Positions 14,901 through 30,100 of a DNA stretch of 64,000 nucleotides are shown here, in pieces. Made by a program: the position numbers and the translations under genes. The first letter of the stretch is position 1, and each line of letters starts with the position of its first letter. This DNA comes from Schistosoma mansoni (lineage: Eukaryota; Platyhelminthes; Trematoda; Strigeidida; Schistosomatidae): contig NC_031498.1 in assembly GCF_000237925.1 (NCBI RefSeq), positions 18,733,004 to 18,797,003 of the forward strand, read 5' to 3'. A model generated the notes under the pieces. The model made no database searches and was not told where the DNA came from. It worked only from the letters and a program-made list of their open reading frames with translations.

Positions 14901-16655
14901 TAACGCTCTCGTCGACTGAATCTTCAGGAACTGATCTCCTAGCAGGAGGTCCACTTATCGACTTAGAACAGGCAGGTAACATAGTCCTGTTTGGTGAAGA
15001 CTGTAACAAAGTGCAGAATGTTTTGATAGTACTAAGTAACAATGCAAGGATGTTTGGAATGCGTTTCTCCCCCTCTAAGTGTATATTGTTGCTCCAGTAC
15101 TGGCCTACGTCATCACCTGAACCAAGGTTAGGGAGTGAATTAGTTGAACGCGTCGTTGGGCCACGTGTTATGTTTACCTGAACACCGATTACCACGACGC
15201 GCAATGCTGACTAGTATAGGGGATGGTTGGAAGGGAGTTAGGGGCGACCAAACCAAAAGGTGGCACCAGTGCTTGAAGTCTCTAACTTCTAGTCTGAGGC
15301 ATGTTGGTAGATGCAGACTAGTTGGTTGTGGTCCGCGTGACTATCGTAACCAATGGTTGGAGACTGTGTGTGATATGGGTCAGAATCGATCACAATGGCG
15401 TAGGTGTATACACTGTTTGTCTTCCCTTAAACCATGAGATTAAAATTGCTTCATATCTTTCTTTCTTGCTGTACTATATCCTTATATACAATCTTTCTTT
15501 GATATATTGCCACCATTAAATTAACTACTTCTATGAATTTGTTGTTGATCTTGTTGTGCTAATGAGGTATGACAACTTGGATCGATGCATATGTGTGCCT
15601 GGTCCTACGTTGTAGCTGACTGACTGACACTAATAAACGGTAACTACAAAGCAATATTGTCACACTCGGAAGTCAAACCAGGATAGTGTGAGTATGTATG
15701 AAGTTATCTCGCTGTTTGTAACGCTTCTCCCTCGCTCAGTCTTCGATGTGGAATGTAGTGAATTGATGGGTTTTGTTCAGTTAAATGGCAGATAATGTAA
15801 ATGTTCTAACGCTCTTTGTTGAAGATCCACCCCCTAGTATCTCAGGCCGACATAAAAAACTTTACTTGGAAGAGAAATATCACCTTAATTTCTCATAGGG
15901 ATTATAAGAGTAAGTTGGGATATTGGTCAAATGGAATTACGTTAGGCTAATCTTCCATGATTTAACTGTGGTTGAATAAAATTGTGCTACATGACAGAAG
16001 TTTGAAGTAGCTCGGTCAAAAATATCATGATTATTCTTTATCAATTTTTTGTAAACTTGACTCATTCTGGCGGTGTTAATACTATTGGTGTTATAATTTT
16101 ATTGTCCTTTATCTAGTCGGATATTTGGTTCTAGGATAATAAAAGTCGTTATAATCGTACTTATGATCCATCTGGCATTTTTAGTTGAGGCTAGACTTTA
16201 CTCAGTCTTATGAATTACAGTTAAGTTTGTTCAGTCACAACCACCAACATGCAGTTAGTTTGTCAGTTTCTGAACGTATTACTTCAATGTTCTGTCAAAC
16301 AGCACAGTTCTATTCTGTCATAGTTTATGCATAGTTATGTCATTGGTAAGAGGTCATTACTATTCAACTCATCAATTCTTCTGTTCTTTTTGAAGAAAAC
16401 AGTTTCGTTAACTTTATGTTGTTTCTTTCCGATTATTCCAGTTATTTGTGTTGTATTCTTTTATATTGTTTGATTGTTTTCTTACCATCAAAATTACAGT
16501 AGCCCACTGCTTCCTTCTGCTATGTCAAGTTACTACTTTAAATGTAGCATTCAATTCACAAAATAAATCATTGATCACTGTGTTTATTTCGAACAATGTG
16601 AGTTCCCAATATACTTTGCTGTTCTATTATATTTAGATCATAGTTAAAATGAAAA

Positions 16656-16692
<37 letters not shown>

Positions 16693-18132
16693 GTTGCTTG
16701 TTTCATTGTTCAATTAATGAGTCATGTTGGTGATGTTAAGCCACATTATTTTACTTAAGCGAATTCAATGCTTCTAGGTTTTTAGATTTGCTAAAAAACA
16801 ATCAATTTTAAAGTTGGAATTGCTAATTTTTTTCTTCTGTCGTTTTTCTTGTTTTTTTTGGTGCATAATCTATCTCAAGAAGCTTTGATACTTTATAATG
16901 TGGATATATGAAAACCTACAGTCCCGGCAAATTCCAGCATTTTCTCACTATTGACTGATTTTTAAATGAATCTTCTTAAGTTGTAGTGAAGATATCTTGA
17001 TTTTTGTATTTTAAATTTTTCAGGAGTGTGACCATTATCATTAATATGATTAGATTATCATTTTAAGATTGATTTAATATTGATTTGTATGCCAAAACTC
17101 TTGAGTGGTTATAAGTTAGGACGAAGTAACTGTTTAGTGCTTCTTTTTCATAGTTCTTCAGTTAACATTGATTGGTAACTGTTGGGGAGATTCAGTTAAC
17201 TCCTCGAAAAAAAACCCAGCCAAAATAAACTCTGAAAACACTGAGAAGCATCCCATCCAATCTGCATCCACCAGAAGTTTTGCCAGAAACATCTAGAAAG
17301 TGGAAAGTCACATGCAGAGTTTCTGATTGGATGATTACTTGTACTACTACTATGTTTGATAGCATTCCAGAATTTTCTTGAAACCCAAGGCCATCTAAAA
17401 TACTGTAAAAACTCTAGATTTTCTATACAGGAACGAACCTTTGGAGTAAAGCGTTTCCTCCCATATTTCGGGTTTTTTCTCATGTTCAAGTCACTGTGTA
17501 GATTTAGCCTGGGGGTTACTAGAAGAGCTTAGGAACCAAATCTAGCGTTCAGTTAGAAGACTTATCAGTGACAAACAGTTGTCTTCAAATCAATTGATGC
17601 TTTTTTCAGATGAGAGGTTTGCGGAGATCATTCATTTCAAAAGCAATATATGTCACAGTCCAAGTTCATCTGGAGAACCAATGGAAACTAGAAGGCACTG
17701 AACAATTTTCTTATCATTGTCTGAAAGTCCTCAAAAGATCGAAAACATGATATCCAGACCTCTATCGAGTACAGCACCTTTGAACCATTGAACGAGTAAC
17801 CAATGATCCACCTTTATTTCCATAGGGTATTTATTTTTATAGAAAAGATGATGCATAAAATACTTTCCTAGGGGACTGTAATTTCTGTTGAATTAGTTAA
17901 ATAGAAAAGTCTTAGGGGAGTTCTACTCAATTACCGGTTGTCTGTTTGTTCATTTTACTGTTGATCACACTTATTTTTTTGTGGGAAAGAGATTAGTACT
18001 AAGAGATGACTAGATGAAAGAAACCTGAACATATAAATCTTGAATCTCTCTTCAGCTTTAAAGGTTTGTGGCGATGATAGTATTTAGTAATTAAATCTTG
18101 TTGGTTTTCCTTTTATTTCGCATCATTTTCCT

Positions 18133-18195
<63 letters not shown>

Positions 18196-21100
18196 CTTTT
18201 TATTTGAATAGTTTGTTGAATTAAAAGGTAATGTATTTCGTAAAATGGGAAAAACGAATTTATTTCAAATTGCATGTGCTGATGTACGTGAACGATTTCA
18301 CTATTGTGTTTGGTTTTCAATTATTGTATGCCGTAATATGAATGAAAGTGGATGGAATTTAGGTAAGAACAAAGTTAACCATATGATAGTATTATTTATG
18401 TGTTATATATTCATGAATTATGAAAAGTTATTTTTCAAGCTCATTTGTAAAGCAGATGATAATCATACTTTAATTCCACGATTCAGTTATTCGAATACGA
18501 CAATCGGTAAATTATGTAATATATCTAGGTCTTAACTGTATTATGCAGTCATGAACTATCTTTATGACTTTTAGACACCACATAATGTAATGTTATCAAT
18601 CTGAAGTGTAAATCGACAAGAAAACAGAATATGTAGTGTTTTCAATTGTGTACTAAATTTTCAGAGGATGAAATGGTTCATTCTTTTCGAGTATCTAAGA
18701 TCAATGTTGTGTCACTTAATTTATTGCATAAACACACTAAATTGGATAGTAAAGACTTCATTTTATAGAATTTATTATGCATTAAGTTTATCCCCTTCAG
18801 TGTATAACCCATTTACGGCAATGCATTTTCCCCGTTTCTGTTATTTAAAATACCGTTAGAAGTTCTGAGAAGTTTGAGTCTTCAGCTGCTTCGTTGTATC
18901 TAAACTCCAAACTTTTAAATGACATTATTTGTACAGACGATTCTTCTCAATTCACGTTTTCTGAAATCACTCGGGAAGTGTATTCACATTTGGAAAGAAC
19001 TAATAATTTCACATAAATCCAATATTTTCATCATTCATCATTAAAGTTGTCCTGGTCTTGCAATCTCGACGGCACCCATTAAAACGTTTGACCCCTATGA
19101 AGTAAATTATTTTCAGTGTTTCATTTATAAAAAAATAGTCTTCGACATATCATGAGTTTCCTGTTAGTTCGGTTAGCACATTTATTGACCATAGTACTAG
19201 TATACTAACATTAAAAATCTCCAAAAATACTGATTTTTATTAAACTGTTGTCTCAGTGTAAAAAAGCCTATGCCTATACACTAATTTCTATCCGTGTTCA
19301 GTTTTCATCATTGTAATCAAAAAAGAAAAATAATTTCGCAAATTATTTTCATGGTGTTGTATATAAATTCTTTTATTCAGTATCCAATTTGTTAATAATT
19401 GATTATTCTAAGCCTCAACATACATACACTCATACATAAAACAGATACTCTTAAACTTTATCTGTCAGTCAGTCAGCTACAAAATAGAACCAGGCACATA
19501 TATACATCGATCCAAGTTGACACTCTTTATTCATTAACACAACAAGATGAACACCGAATTCATAGAAGCATTACTTCAATGGTAGTAATATATTTCAAGA
19601 AAAGATTGCATATAAGAATATGATACAGAGAGAAAGAATTAGTGCATAGAAAGAAAGGTATAAAGTAATTTTAATCTCACGGTTTAAGAGAAGACAAAGG
19701 GTGTATGCACCTACGCCATTATGATCGATTCTGAGAAATGTTACTCAATCTCCAACCATTGTTTAGGACAGTCACGGATCCCATCCGACTGGTCACGATC
19801 ACTTATTATCCCAATATATAAGAAGAGTTTAAAATCATCCTGTGATAACCATAGAGGGATTAGTTTGACTAATATAGCATCTAAAATACTAGCCTCAATA
19901 ATTATCGGGCACCTAACTAAGACTCGTGAACTGCAAACACGAGAAAATCAGACTGGCTTCAGACCTGGTCGTGGCTGTATCGACCACATATTCACTATTC
20001 GTCAGGTTTTAGAATACAGGCATGCTTATCGACGTCCGACAATGATAGTTTTTCTTGACTTGAAAGCAGCATTTGACTCTGTAGACCGAGAGGTTCTGTG
20101 GCAGTGTCTGTCATTGAAAGGTGTACCTCAGAAGAACGTAAACCTTGTGAAGACTCTTTACTCGAACACTACCAGTCGAGTGAGAGTTTATGGCGAACTG
20201 TCATCTGATTTTGTAACCTCAAGTGGTGTCCGATAAGGCTGTCCATTATCTCCGTTTTTGTTCAATTTCATCATAGACCTACTGCTGGAAATAACGCTCT
20301 CGTCGACTGAATTTTCAGGAATTGATCTCCTAGCAGGAGGTCCACACATCGACTTCGAATATGCAGATGACATAGTCCTGTTTGGTGAAGACGGTGACAA
20401 AGTGCAGAATGTTTGGAATGTTTGGAATGCGTTTCTCCCCCTCTAAGTGTATATTGTTGCTCCAGTACTGGCCTACGTCATCACCTGAACCAAGGTTAGG
20501 GAGTGAATTAGTTGAACGCGTCGTTGGGCCACGTGTTATGTTTACCTGAACACCGATTACCACGACGCGCAATGCTGACTAGTATAGGGGATGGTTGGAA
20601 GGGAGTTAGGGGCGACCAAACCAAAAGGTGGCACCAGTGCTTGAAGTCTCTAACTTCTAGTCTGAGGCATGTTGGTAGATGCAGACTAGTTGGTTGTGGT
20701 CCGCGTGACTATCGTAACCAATGGTTGGAGACTGTGTGTGATATGGGTCAGAATCGATCACAATGGCGTAGGTGTATACACTGTTTGTCTTCCCTTAAAC
20801 CATGAGATTAAAATTGCTTCATATCTTTCTTTCTTGCTGTACTATATCCTTATATACAATCTTTCTTTGATATATTGCCACCATTAAATTAACTACTTCT
20901 ATGAATTTGTTGTTGATCTTGTTGTGCTAATGAGGTATGACAACTTGGATCGATGCATATGTGTGCCTGGTCCTACGTTGTAGCTGACTGACTGACACGG
21001 AGCCCAACCAAGTAGTCTACATCTACTAAGATGTCTCAAGCCAGAGGTTAGTGACTACGTACTGATGTGACCTTATCTGAGATAAACAGAAAGCATAAAA

Positions 21101-24100
21101 TGCTAATGTTAATTATAAAATTAGTTCACTTTATCGTTTATTATTATTATTTTTACATTTATTATTTCGTCTTGTGAATTACATAGACTGATTAATTAAT
21201 TTCTATTGTTTAATGTTGAGAGTTATCGGAAGGGGTTTTGTGAGATTTTAGTAATTTTATAGTTGAATTCACGAGTCAATTTGAGCTAGACCACCATGGA
21301 AACCACAAAACAACTTCTGATCTATAATCATATGCTCACTAGTGACTGGCTTCAAGAGGTATTTCTTGGAGTTCTGGTGAGAAGCAGTGACTAGTGTAGT
21401 TAAAGCGGGTCTGTTGTGAGATAGTACCTCACTGAAGACAATGGTGGATGGTTGCTCAATTTCGGGGATCGGTTGAAGTTAGACATTAACACCGATGGAT
21501 GCTGGCTCGGTGGTCTAGTGGTTAAGCGCTTGCGCGCGAGACTGATAGGTCCTGGGTTCGAATCTCGCGATGCGGGATGGTGGATGCGCACTGTTGAGGT
21601 GTCTCACAATAGGACGAAACGGCCTCCAAGTGCTTTCAGGTTTTCCATGGTGGTCTAGATTCAATTGACTCATGAATTCAACTATGATGATGAGAGTATT
21701 TATTTTTTTCTTAAATAATCGATTGTATTTCAAGGGTGTTTATTAAAAGGATTAATTATACGTGCTTATGATGATGTTTTTAATTTATTGATTCAAATAA
21801 ACAGACAATTGAAACAACATTCTGTTGTTAATGCGTATATAGTGAATAAAAATTAAATATTTTTCGGTTGGTTTAATGCATTCGATTAACTCATTTAATT
21901 TGATGATAAATGTAATATGTGACTATTTTAAGCAAATAAATGTTTCTTTGGGTTTTTATCATTTGACATTTTGTTTTGTATAAATATTTTTAATGAGTTA
22001 ATTATCATTGTGTTGAATGGTCTTTTAGTAAAAAATTATTTTCTAAGGTATGGTTTCGAATTGAAGTGTATCTATTTCACATACTTGTACACGTTTAATG
22101 GCCCCCAAATGCCCTGGTGCGGCCGAGAGCGGAGCCCGCTCTCCTTCTCGAGATGCTCTCATATGGTCGCGCGTATATAGCCTTTGCCAGGGAAGTCCTA
22201 CTCACTGCCTTCTCGTGGTGGGGGTGTTGTTCACGAAATTGAGAGGACAAAAAGCGAATGTCCGGCGATTTAACCGGGCCGTTGGAGACGGTGAGTTCAC
22301 CTAGGGTAATTGGAAAACCCTGATTCCATACCAATAGTGCATATGGGCTCCAGTATCCTGAGGGAACGAATGGCGTATGAATTAATCGTTGGTCATCGGC
22401 TACCATGGGTCTGCATCGTTTTACTATGCTCCACTGCCTTGTGGATCAGACCTTTAGGTCAAAGGATTGGGGTGTGGCCCCTTAAGAAAACCACCTGCTT
22501 CAGTTTGGGCACCTGACCAGTATCACAGCCCTCACACAAATCGAATGAGATTTGTGCGGCGCATATATATTTGATGCCCTCTTGTACCAATATTTATGTG
22601 TTTAAATCATGAAAATATCACGTTTAATGCACAGAACAGTTGATTGAATAGAGATATAATTCAATAAAATAGACACTCAGCTCACAAGTGTCGAGTTGTC
22701 TATTGAAACGTTATCATTTTATTAGCAAGATTATGAAAACCTCGACATCTGAAGGAAAGCACAGAATACAATGGACACCTCGGAATCAATTAGTCAATTT
22801 GAACTTCGCATATGACCTAGGCCTCCTATCCCATACACACGAACAAATACAGACGAAGACAACTAATGTAGCAGCAACCTGTGCGTCAGCAGGCCTTAAC
22901 ATACACAAGGGAAAAAGCAAGAACCTCAAATACATCACGGATGACACCAATCCAATCACACTTGATGGCGAAACCATGGAAGATGTGGAATTATTCACGT
23001 ACCTGGGAAGTATCATTGATCAATAAGGAGGATCGGATGCAGACGTAAAGGCGAGGATTGGTAAAGCAAGGACCGCATTTCTACAATTGAAGAACATATG
23101 GAATTCAAAACAACTGTCAACTAATTTCAAAGTGAGAATCTTCAATACGAACGTCAAGACAGTCCTACTGAACAGAGCTAAAACGTGGAGAACTACTACA
23201 ACCATCGTCGAGAAGGTGCAAGTATTTATAAATAGTTGTTTACGTAAAATACTCAACATTCACTGGCCGGATACTATCAGCAACAGCGTTATTTCGGAAA
23301 CGACAAACCAGCTTCCAGCTGAAGAGAAAATTAGGAAAAAACGTTGAAGGTGGATGGAATATACATTACGGGAATGAAGAGGCAAGCCCTAAATTGGAAT
23401 CCTGAAGGGAAACGGAGAAGAGGAAGGCCAAAAAGCACATTACTCCGGGAAACAAAAGGAGATATGAAAAAGATGGATAACAACTGGAAAAAACTGGAAA
23501 GGATTTCCCAGGACAGGGTTGGATGGAGAATATTGGTGTGCGGTCCATGCTCCCCCACAAGTGGTAACAGGCGTAGGTAAGTAAGCTATTGAAATGTACT
23601 CTATATTATTCAATCTAGAAAGATCAAACTAGGTAAACCTTAATTATCAATATTATTGTAATCATGGGGCCTACTGATACAGTAGGACTTATGGTCTCGT
23701 GTTCCTGGTTGTCTGACACAAAATAAACCCTTAATTGGTGGAGTTTCGTTTTCTGAGCTAAATTGTGTAACTGGAGCGTTCATTGTTTTTCTCAACAACA
23801 TCATCAGCACACAATTCAGGTAGAAGTAAGATATTCTAATTGCTCCACGAATAGCTGACGGTTTGTCCTGTCGATCTTGATAGGCTACTGTTGACCTTTA
23901 GCCTGTCGTTGTGGGTATATTTACTTTGATTGTCTCCCCTTCCAACCTGATTATTGGTCCTATATTTGTCTATGATTTCTGTAATTGGTTATGTCTCATC
24001 AAAATCATGAAGCAATCAGTGTTAGACCATAATTGAAGACCTGGAAGCACTGGACTCCCCTTCTCTCCAGAAATGTGCATCCACGACCCCGCATGCAGAG

Positions 24101-27100
24101 ACCGAACCCAGGTTCATCGGTCTCGCGCGCTAAATCTTTACCTCTTGACCACTAAGTTGGCGTCCAACGATGTTAATGTCCAACTTCAACCAATCCAAGA
24201 TATTGCTCAACCATCTTCCATTGTCTCCGGTGGGTAACTTCCCCACACACGACACAGGTAAATTCAATAAACACTGATTCTCACCAATTGTTTTTACAAA
24301 AAGGTTGATGGGTATACTCGGAATTCCTTGTTTTTCTAATTTAGTCAAGGTTCTTGCTGAATTTAGCTTAGATTACTGTTTCACTCACTAGTTGTACTTC
24401 ACGTAATCTAATTAACATATCGATGAAATATTCGTTAACGTCGACCTGAAATTTGTTTTTTCTCTGTCTCAGATACAATTAGATCTTATTCTACTGATGG
24501 GATCATTTGCATTCCAGGCACACATTATAAAGCTCATATTATTATTATTGATATTTTCAAGTTGCAATGGATGAATTGTTTTTGTTGATACACTGACTAT
24601 TATATTCCTTTTTTTTAAAAAATAGATGATCTTCAAACCATTCTCATTGATGTAACCTATATTCTTCTGGCAGAAGTTGCTGTGGATTGGATAAAGCATT
24701 CATTCATTACCAAATTTAATGTGATCCCTTCAAATGTGAGTTTCATTCTTTTAAATAAATAACGAAAGTAGTTGAATTTTCAGATGCAATATGCTAGTTA
24801 ATTAATAAAATGAGCTTAACTATACTTAACGTAAGATAACTTTCATTTCTTTTCCAATCGGTATGGTAATTACATTTACGTCTTCGGAAACAAAAAAGTG
24901 ACATTTCTGCATATTTTCCTTTATATATACTAATAAGGCTGGTTCATTTAAAATGTGTAACCAGTACATTTGCCCATCCTATTATAACTCAACTTCATTC
25001 GATTCGTAAAGAAATGACTTCAGCTGTTCATATGATTAAGTGCAGTTAGTTAGATACCGACCATATTCTCACAGTAGTTTAGAATAATACCTGTTATTTG
25101 AATTGAAATCAAAACTAGTTTAGTAGTTGGTGCTCTTAATTGAGTCGGTAGGAAAACAAACCGTATCTCCTTAATTTGATTCTTTAGTAACTCGGATTTT
25201 TCTTCAACTCTAGTCACCCTGTACGTTAAATCCAGTTTGTCTACTGAAGCCCTCAAAGGTGTGATTATAAAATCCTCAATGAAGCTTTAAACCGGACATT
25301 GATTCACCTCGCAGCAGATGAGGTACATTTAAGTTGAAAAAATTATGAACGTATAATTAAATTACTCACAGTACTTTCACAGGTTTGTATTCGTATCTGT
25401 TTACACATCATACAAAGTGTTATATTTAGAGCTTTAGATTCTTGCTGTGCCGCGTACTACTACACTAATTGAACGTCACGAGAGAAGACAGAAGGCTAGT
25501 AAGTAGGAATGTCACAGTGTCAAATACAATACAAAAAACCTCATGTATTTATAGTTTTTGGCTGAAAGTAAATCGTCGTTTCGGACAGCCAATAGGCACA
25601 TAGGGAATCCTTATTCACCCAATAGGGAAACTACACGTCGATATTCTAGAATGTTCCTCTAGCAGTGATTGGATGAAATGTCTTCGACTCTTTCTGGGCC
25701 TCTTGAATTCGCCAACGAGCCACCCTTACACGAAGCTGTCGTTGTTTAACCACAGTTATCTTAAAATATGTGACTACAATCAAGGTCAAGGATTTCACAT
25801 TCTGTCAGGTGTTGAATAATGTCTATTTTATCTCATGATAATACCATCAAATATATTTTAGACCAAACTGTTAGAATTAGCTGAATCATTATTCCAAAAA
25901 GTGCAAACAAATGTGATATGACTGTGTTATCTACAAATAAACGTTCAAAACAATTTTCGTGATTGTTACGATTAATTTTATTTTCAATAAAAAGATCTTC
26001 CCATTGATGTTCAGAACTGCAATTCATCAGTTTCCTTTGAAATATATGCATTCTATACGATACTGGCTTCCACTTCTGGAGCGAACACCAACTATGTGAT
26101 TCAGGTACATTGAGCTGATGAGTCCCAAATAGGACGAAATGCACGTCCTGAATTCCATTGCTAGTCACCATCCATCTCTGCTTTAATTGGCACATAATGT
26201 TGGAAAACCGTTTATCTTAGCTGAGTCAAATTAGAAGTCAAATGTTGTGTGTTTTCATCAGCTTTCCTTATGAAACAAACCCCACCCATACATTTCTAGA
26301 CTTTCGATTTCACTCTTATGAAGTTCGTCATCATATCAAGTGGAATTATACTAAGTTTTTCTTGAAACAAATCTATTAGTCATCAGTTGTTAATTGTCAA
26401 TGTTATTGTCGTTTTTATGATAGGTCTATGAGGAGTATACTGTGAGCATTGCTTACGACCTATTATTATGCCATCAGGGAAAGGTTAGTAACGATTTTCT
26501 TTTTATGAAACTCAAACATTTCTTTAGATTAAATTCACTTGCTATTGTTTGGTTGAATCTTCCCATTGACTTTTAGGACTGCAATTGATCAGTCTCTTAT
26601 TGGCATATGTGCATACTGTGCGTATTGCCTCGATATAGCCTTAATTCACAAGCATGGTAAGCAAAGATAGATAGTGGCTAGCAGTGGAATCCAGGATGCG
26701 CATTTCGTCCTATTTGAGACTCGTCAGCTGAATGTACCTGCACCTCAGAGTTGATGTTCACTCTGGGACTCGAACCCAGTACCGTTCGCTTCAAACGCCT
26801 TCGCGTTATTCACTTAGCCACTTGCTTGTGCAATGGGTGAAGTTTAAATTCACTTGCTATTGTTTAGTTGAATCTTCCGATTGACGTGTAGGACTGCAAT
26901 TGATCAGTCTCTTATTGGCATATGTGCATACTGTGCGTATTGCCTCGATATAGCCTTAATTCACAAGCATGGAACGTTACTGGGCTGGAGTCCCAGAGTG
27001 AACACCAACTCTGAGATGCAGGTACATCCAGCTGACGAGTCTCAAATAGGAAGAAATGGGCGTCCTAAATTCCACTGCTAGCCACTGTTCATGTTTGCTT

Positions 27101-30100
27101 ATAATTTCTTTAGATTGTTTCGGTACTGATAACATGTCTGGATATTTTGAGCTGTTTGAAAATACTGTAAAAGTGTTTTTTTTCGTAATCATGCTCACCA
27201 AGTTTATTTGGCAATGATAGACCCATAAGACTAAACTGAATGAATATCAAAGACATTCTTGTTATAGCCATCTAATGCTCACATGTCGTTACGGTTTTTA
27301 AAACTGTGACTTCCATTAATTTTTCTCCGTTGGAAATCCACTATTTCAGTGGGTAACGATTTGGAAGATTGTTCATGACCATTTGTATACCATGTGTTAT
27401 CAAACCACTTAATAAACAAAAATTCAAACTAACCTGTCTAGTTTACTCACGAATTTGTCAGCCTCAATATTCATAATGAAATCCACACCAGTTAAATGAT
27501 AACTACTCAGTCAACAAGGTTATAAATCGAGTTATCCGTACTAAATAAAAAGGCCAAATTAACTCATGATACTACAATTTTTTATCGGCTGTGATTGTAT
27601 TGTGTATTGCACATGTCTAACCACCGTCTACCTTGATGTGAATTATTGACTGAAGAAAGATAAAGCTGGGTGTCTCACAAAACATGGCAACAATTTACAA
27701 AGTCATTGAACTCTGGTTTGAGCAATGACGGTAGTTAGAGATACCCTGGTTGAGGGTAACAAAATCATCTGAATTAGTGAATAGAACGCACTAAGTGACA
27801 TGATGCGACTTTGATTTCAGTGACACAAATGCACTCACCCGTTTTCCTACAAATCTTGAGTTAGGTATTGGTCTGTGCTGTGATAACTTTTGAACATTGG
27901 CGTTAAGTCTTACTATTTCTGTAACTGATCCAAAATATAATCAGCTTATGGATGTATTCGATGTCGTAGTGTCCGTTCATCTAGCAAAATAAATTGATCA
28001 GTTTAGCCCTAAATATCTGCAACAGGAAAATGCTAACCTCCAGCTTAGTTTCTAATTCACATGGAGGGTGAAGTGGAAAACGTAAATAACGGGAATTCTA
28101 TGGTTTAAGCGCATATATATTCCTGGACTTTATTTGCAACATTCTTGAATTATGCATAGCTATATATTGTTCTTTATTTTATTACTGAGACGATGCTTTG
28201 ATTTTTTTAGTATATTATCATTTATTTTTCAGAATACATCAGACTACTCTGACCTTCTTTCACGTCGTATGGGTCTTACTCCCATTCCTCTTAGTTGTTT
28301 AATTAATGCTATGCTCTTTCAAACAATAAGAAGTCCCAGCACTCTTTGCCTTACTTTACCGTTTGTTGTTTCTGCGTAAGTTATTGCTTTAAAATTTTCA
28401 AGAATAGGGGTTTTTGCAAATGCTGGAGAAAAAAGATGCTGTTGATGCCATTTTCCTTATGATATTTCTTTTCTGACTAGCCATTCACATTTTTGTATTA
28501 TTCCGTAATGTCTACAATATATGGTTCCCTTTATTAACTTGAGAGCAAGGACAAAGATTTTAATAGAATAACACTAATTCATTCTATTGAATTAGGTTCT
28601 CGTCGATTGTTTACAACCTATAATGTCTCAAAATCAAAACTGCAAAATGAGATGAAGATACATCAATGAATTTAATTTAAAGTTATTATGGACACATATC
28701 AGCATATTACAGCGAAAATGCGAATTAATAAAATATTGCAAATGTGTTTCCTATTCAAGAGAGCATTCTGGAACATTAACAGAAGTCAAGACCAAAGGTA
28801 TAGAAAGACATGGTTACGCAATAAAACAAATGCTAATGATAAATAAGAAATACTTTAATTTATCAACATAAATTTAGCACAAATTCCATGTTTTTGTTTT
28901 GTCATACTGCTGACTGTACAGAGGTGTGACGGCAGTAAGGTGTTTCTTTCAGAAAACCACCAATGCTGCCTTCCTACAACGAAAGGGTGGGTTTTAAAAG
29001 GTCGACCCTAAAGCTGCGTACGTCGCCTTATCTCATGGGTTTCCGTCTCCGGTGGTAAGGTCTCGACAAGTACAGAGCTAACACAAAAAGTTCGTGTGAC
29101 CGTTCTCAAGCAGTTGTCCCCTGGGTACTGTGGTCACGCTCTCAGGTACTTCTAGAAGAATCCTTCCACGGTGTGGGCAACCAGTAAGCGATAACTGCTC
29201 TCACACCTCTAACAGCACTCAAGATTACTGTATTCAAGTCAGTTTCACTGCATTTGGACACTCCTAACACTGTTAAGCATTTCTTTCAACAAAAGAAAGC
29301 GTAACTATGGGATCCATTCTGTTTGAAGTGTGGGGGTCTGTGTAACTGTTAAGTCAACTTAATATGTGTTAATTTTCAGTGATTTTAAATAGATACTTTA
29401 TTTTTTAGACTATTTGCAGTTAAAGTTGCAACTAATCTTACCCTTATGTCCATGGCTTATTCTCATATTCGTGAGTACATAAATGCAGCAAGTACTGTTC
29501 AACAGGATGAAAATTGTTCCCTCAACAATGATAAAACTGCTGGTATTTTCACAACTACAGAAAAAGGAAATGTGAAACAACCTCGACCTATTCTTTCAGA
29601 AAAGGAAATTCGAATATCGTCAAGAAAACCTCCTTTTGGTTTCACAGGTTATGACCAACCGACTAGAGATGAAGATTGCTTTTTGCCGACGGGTCTTAGG
29701 TATCGGAAATTCAAAAGCGACTCAGGTCCCGTAGATATAACGGCCAATATGGACATAAATCATTCACTAACTTCTGAAGATACATCAGAATTCGCTGGAA
29801 ATAAGCTTAGAGTGTTAAGTCCGATTTCTACGGGTAGCATTTGGAATGAATTGATTGAACCATATCAATCAATTATGGCCTCTGCAACCGGAACACCAAA
29901 GAGTCTATATGAACCTAGTGAATCAACTCCATTAAGTAAGTGACTTCTCATTTGACTGCTAGTTAATTTACATGACAGTCGCACAACTTGCTCTTTTTCG
30001 ACTAATATGTCATCTTTCTATTTCATTTTAGCACCTCTTAGTCGAATAGGGTCAGCAAATCGGATATTCAATTCTGGGAATAATAAGTTAGAAATCGAGT

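Noticed and set aside
17196-17489. 97-codon minus-strand frame rich in Trp and Phe
   Set aside because: It lies in an LTR-like AT-rich block and shows no family motif.
18123-18320. Minus-strand frame with an Ile/Tyr repeat
   Set aside because: It is the translation of the (TA)n microsatellite over TAPT1 exon 7.
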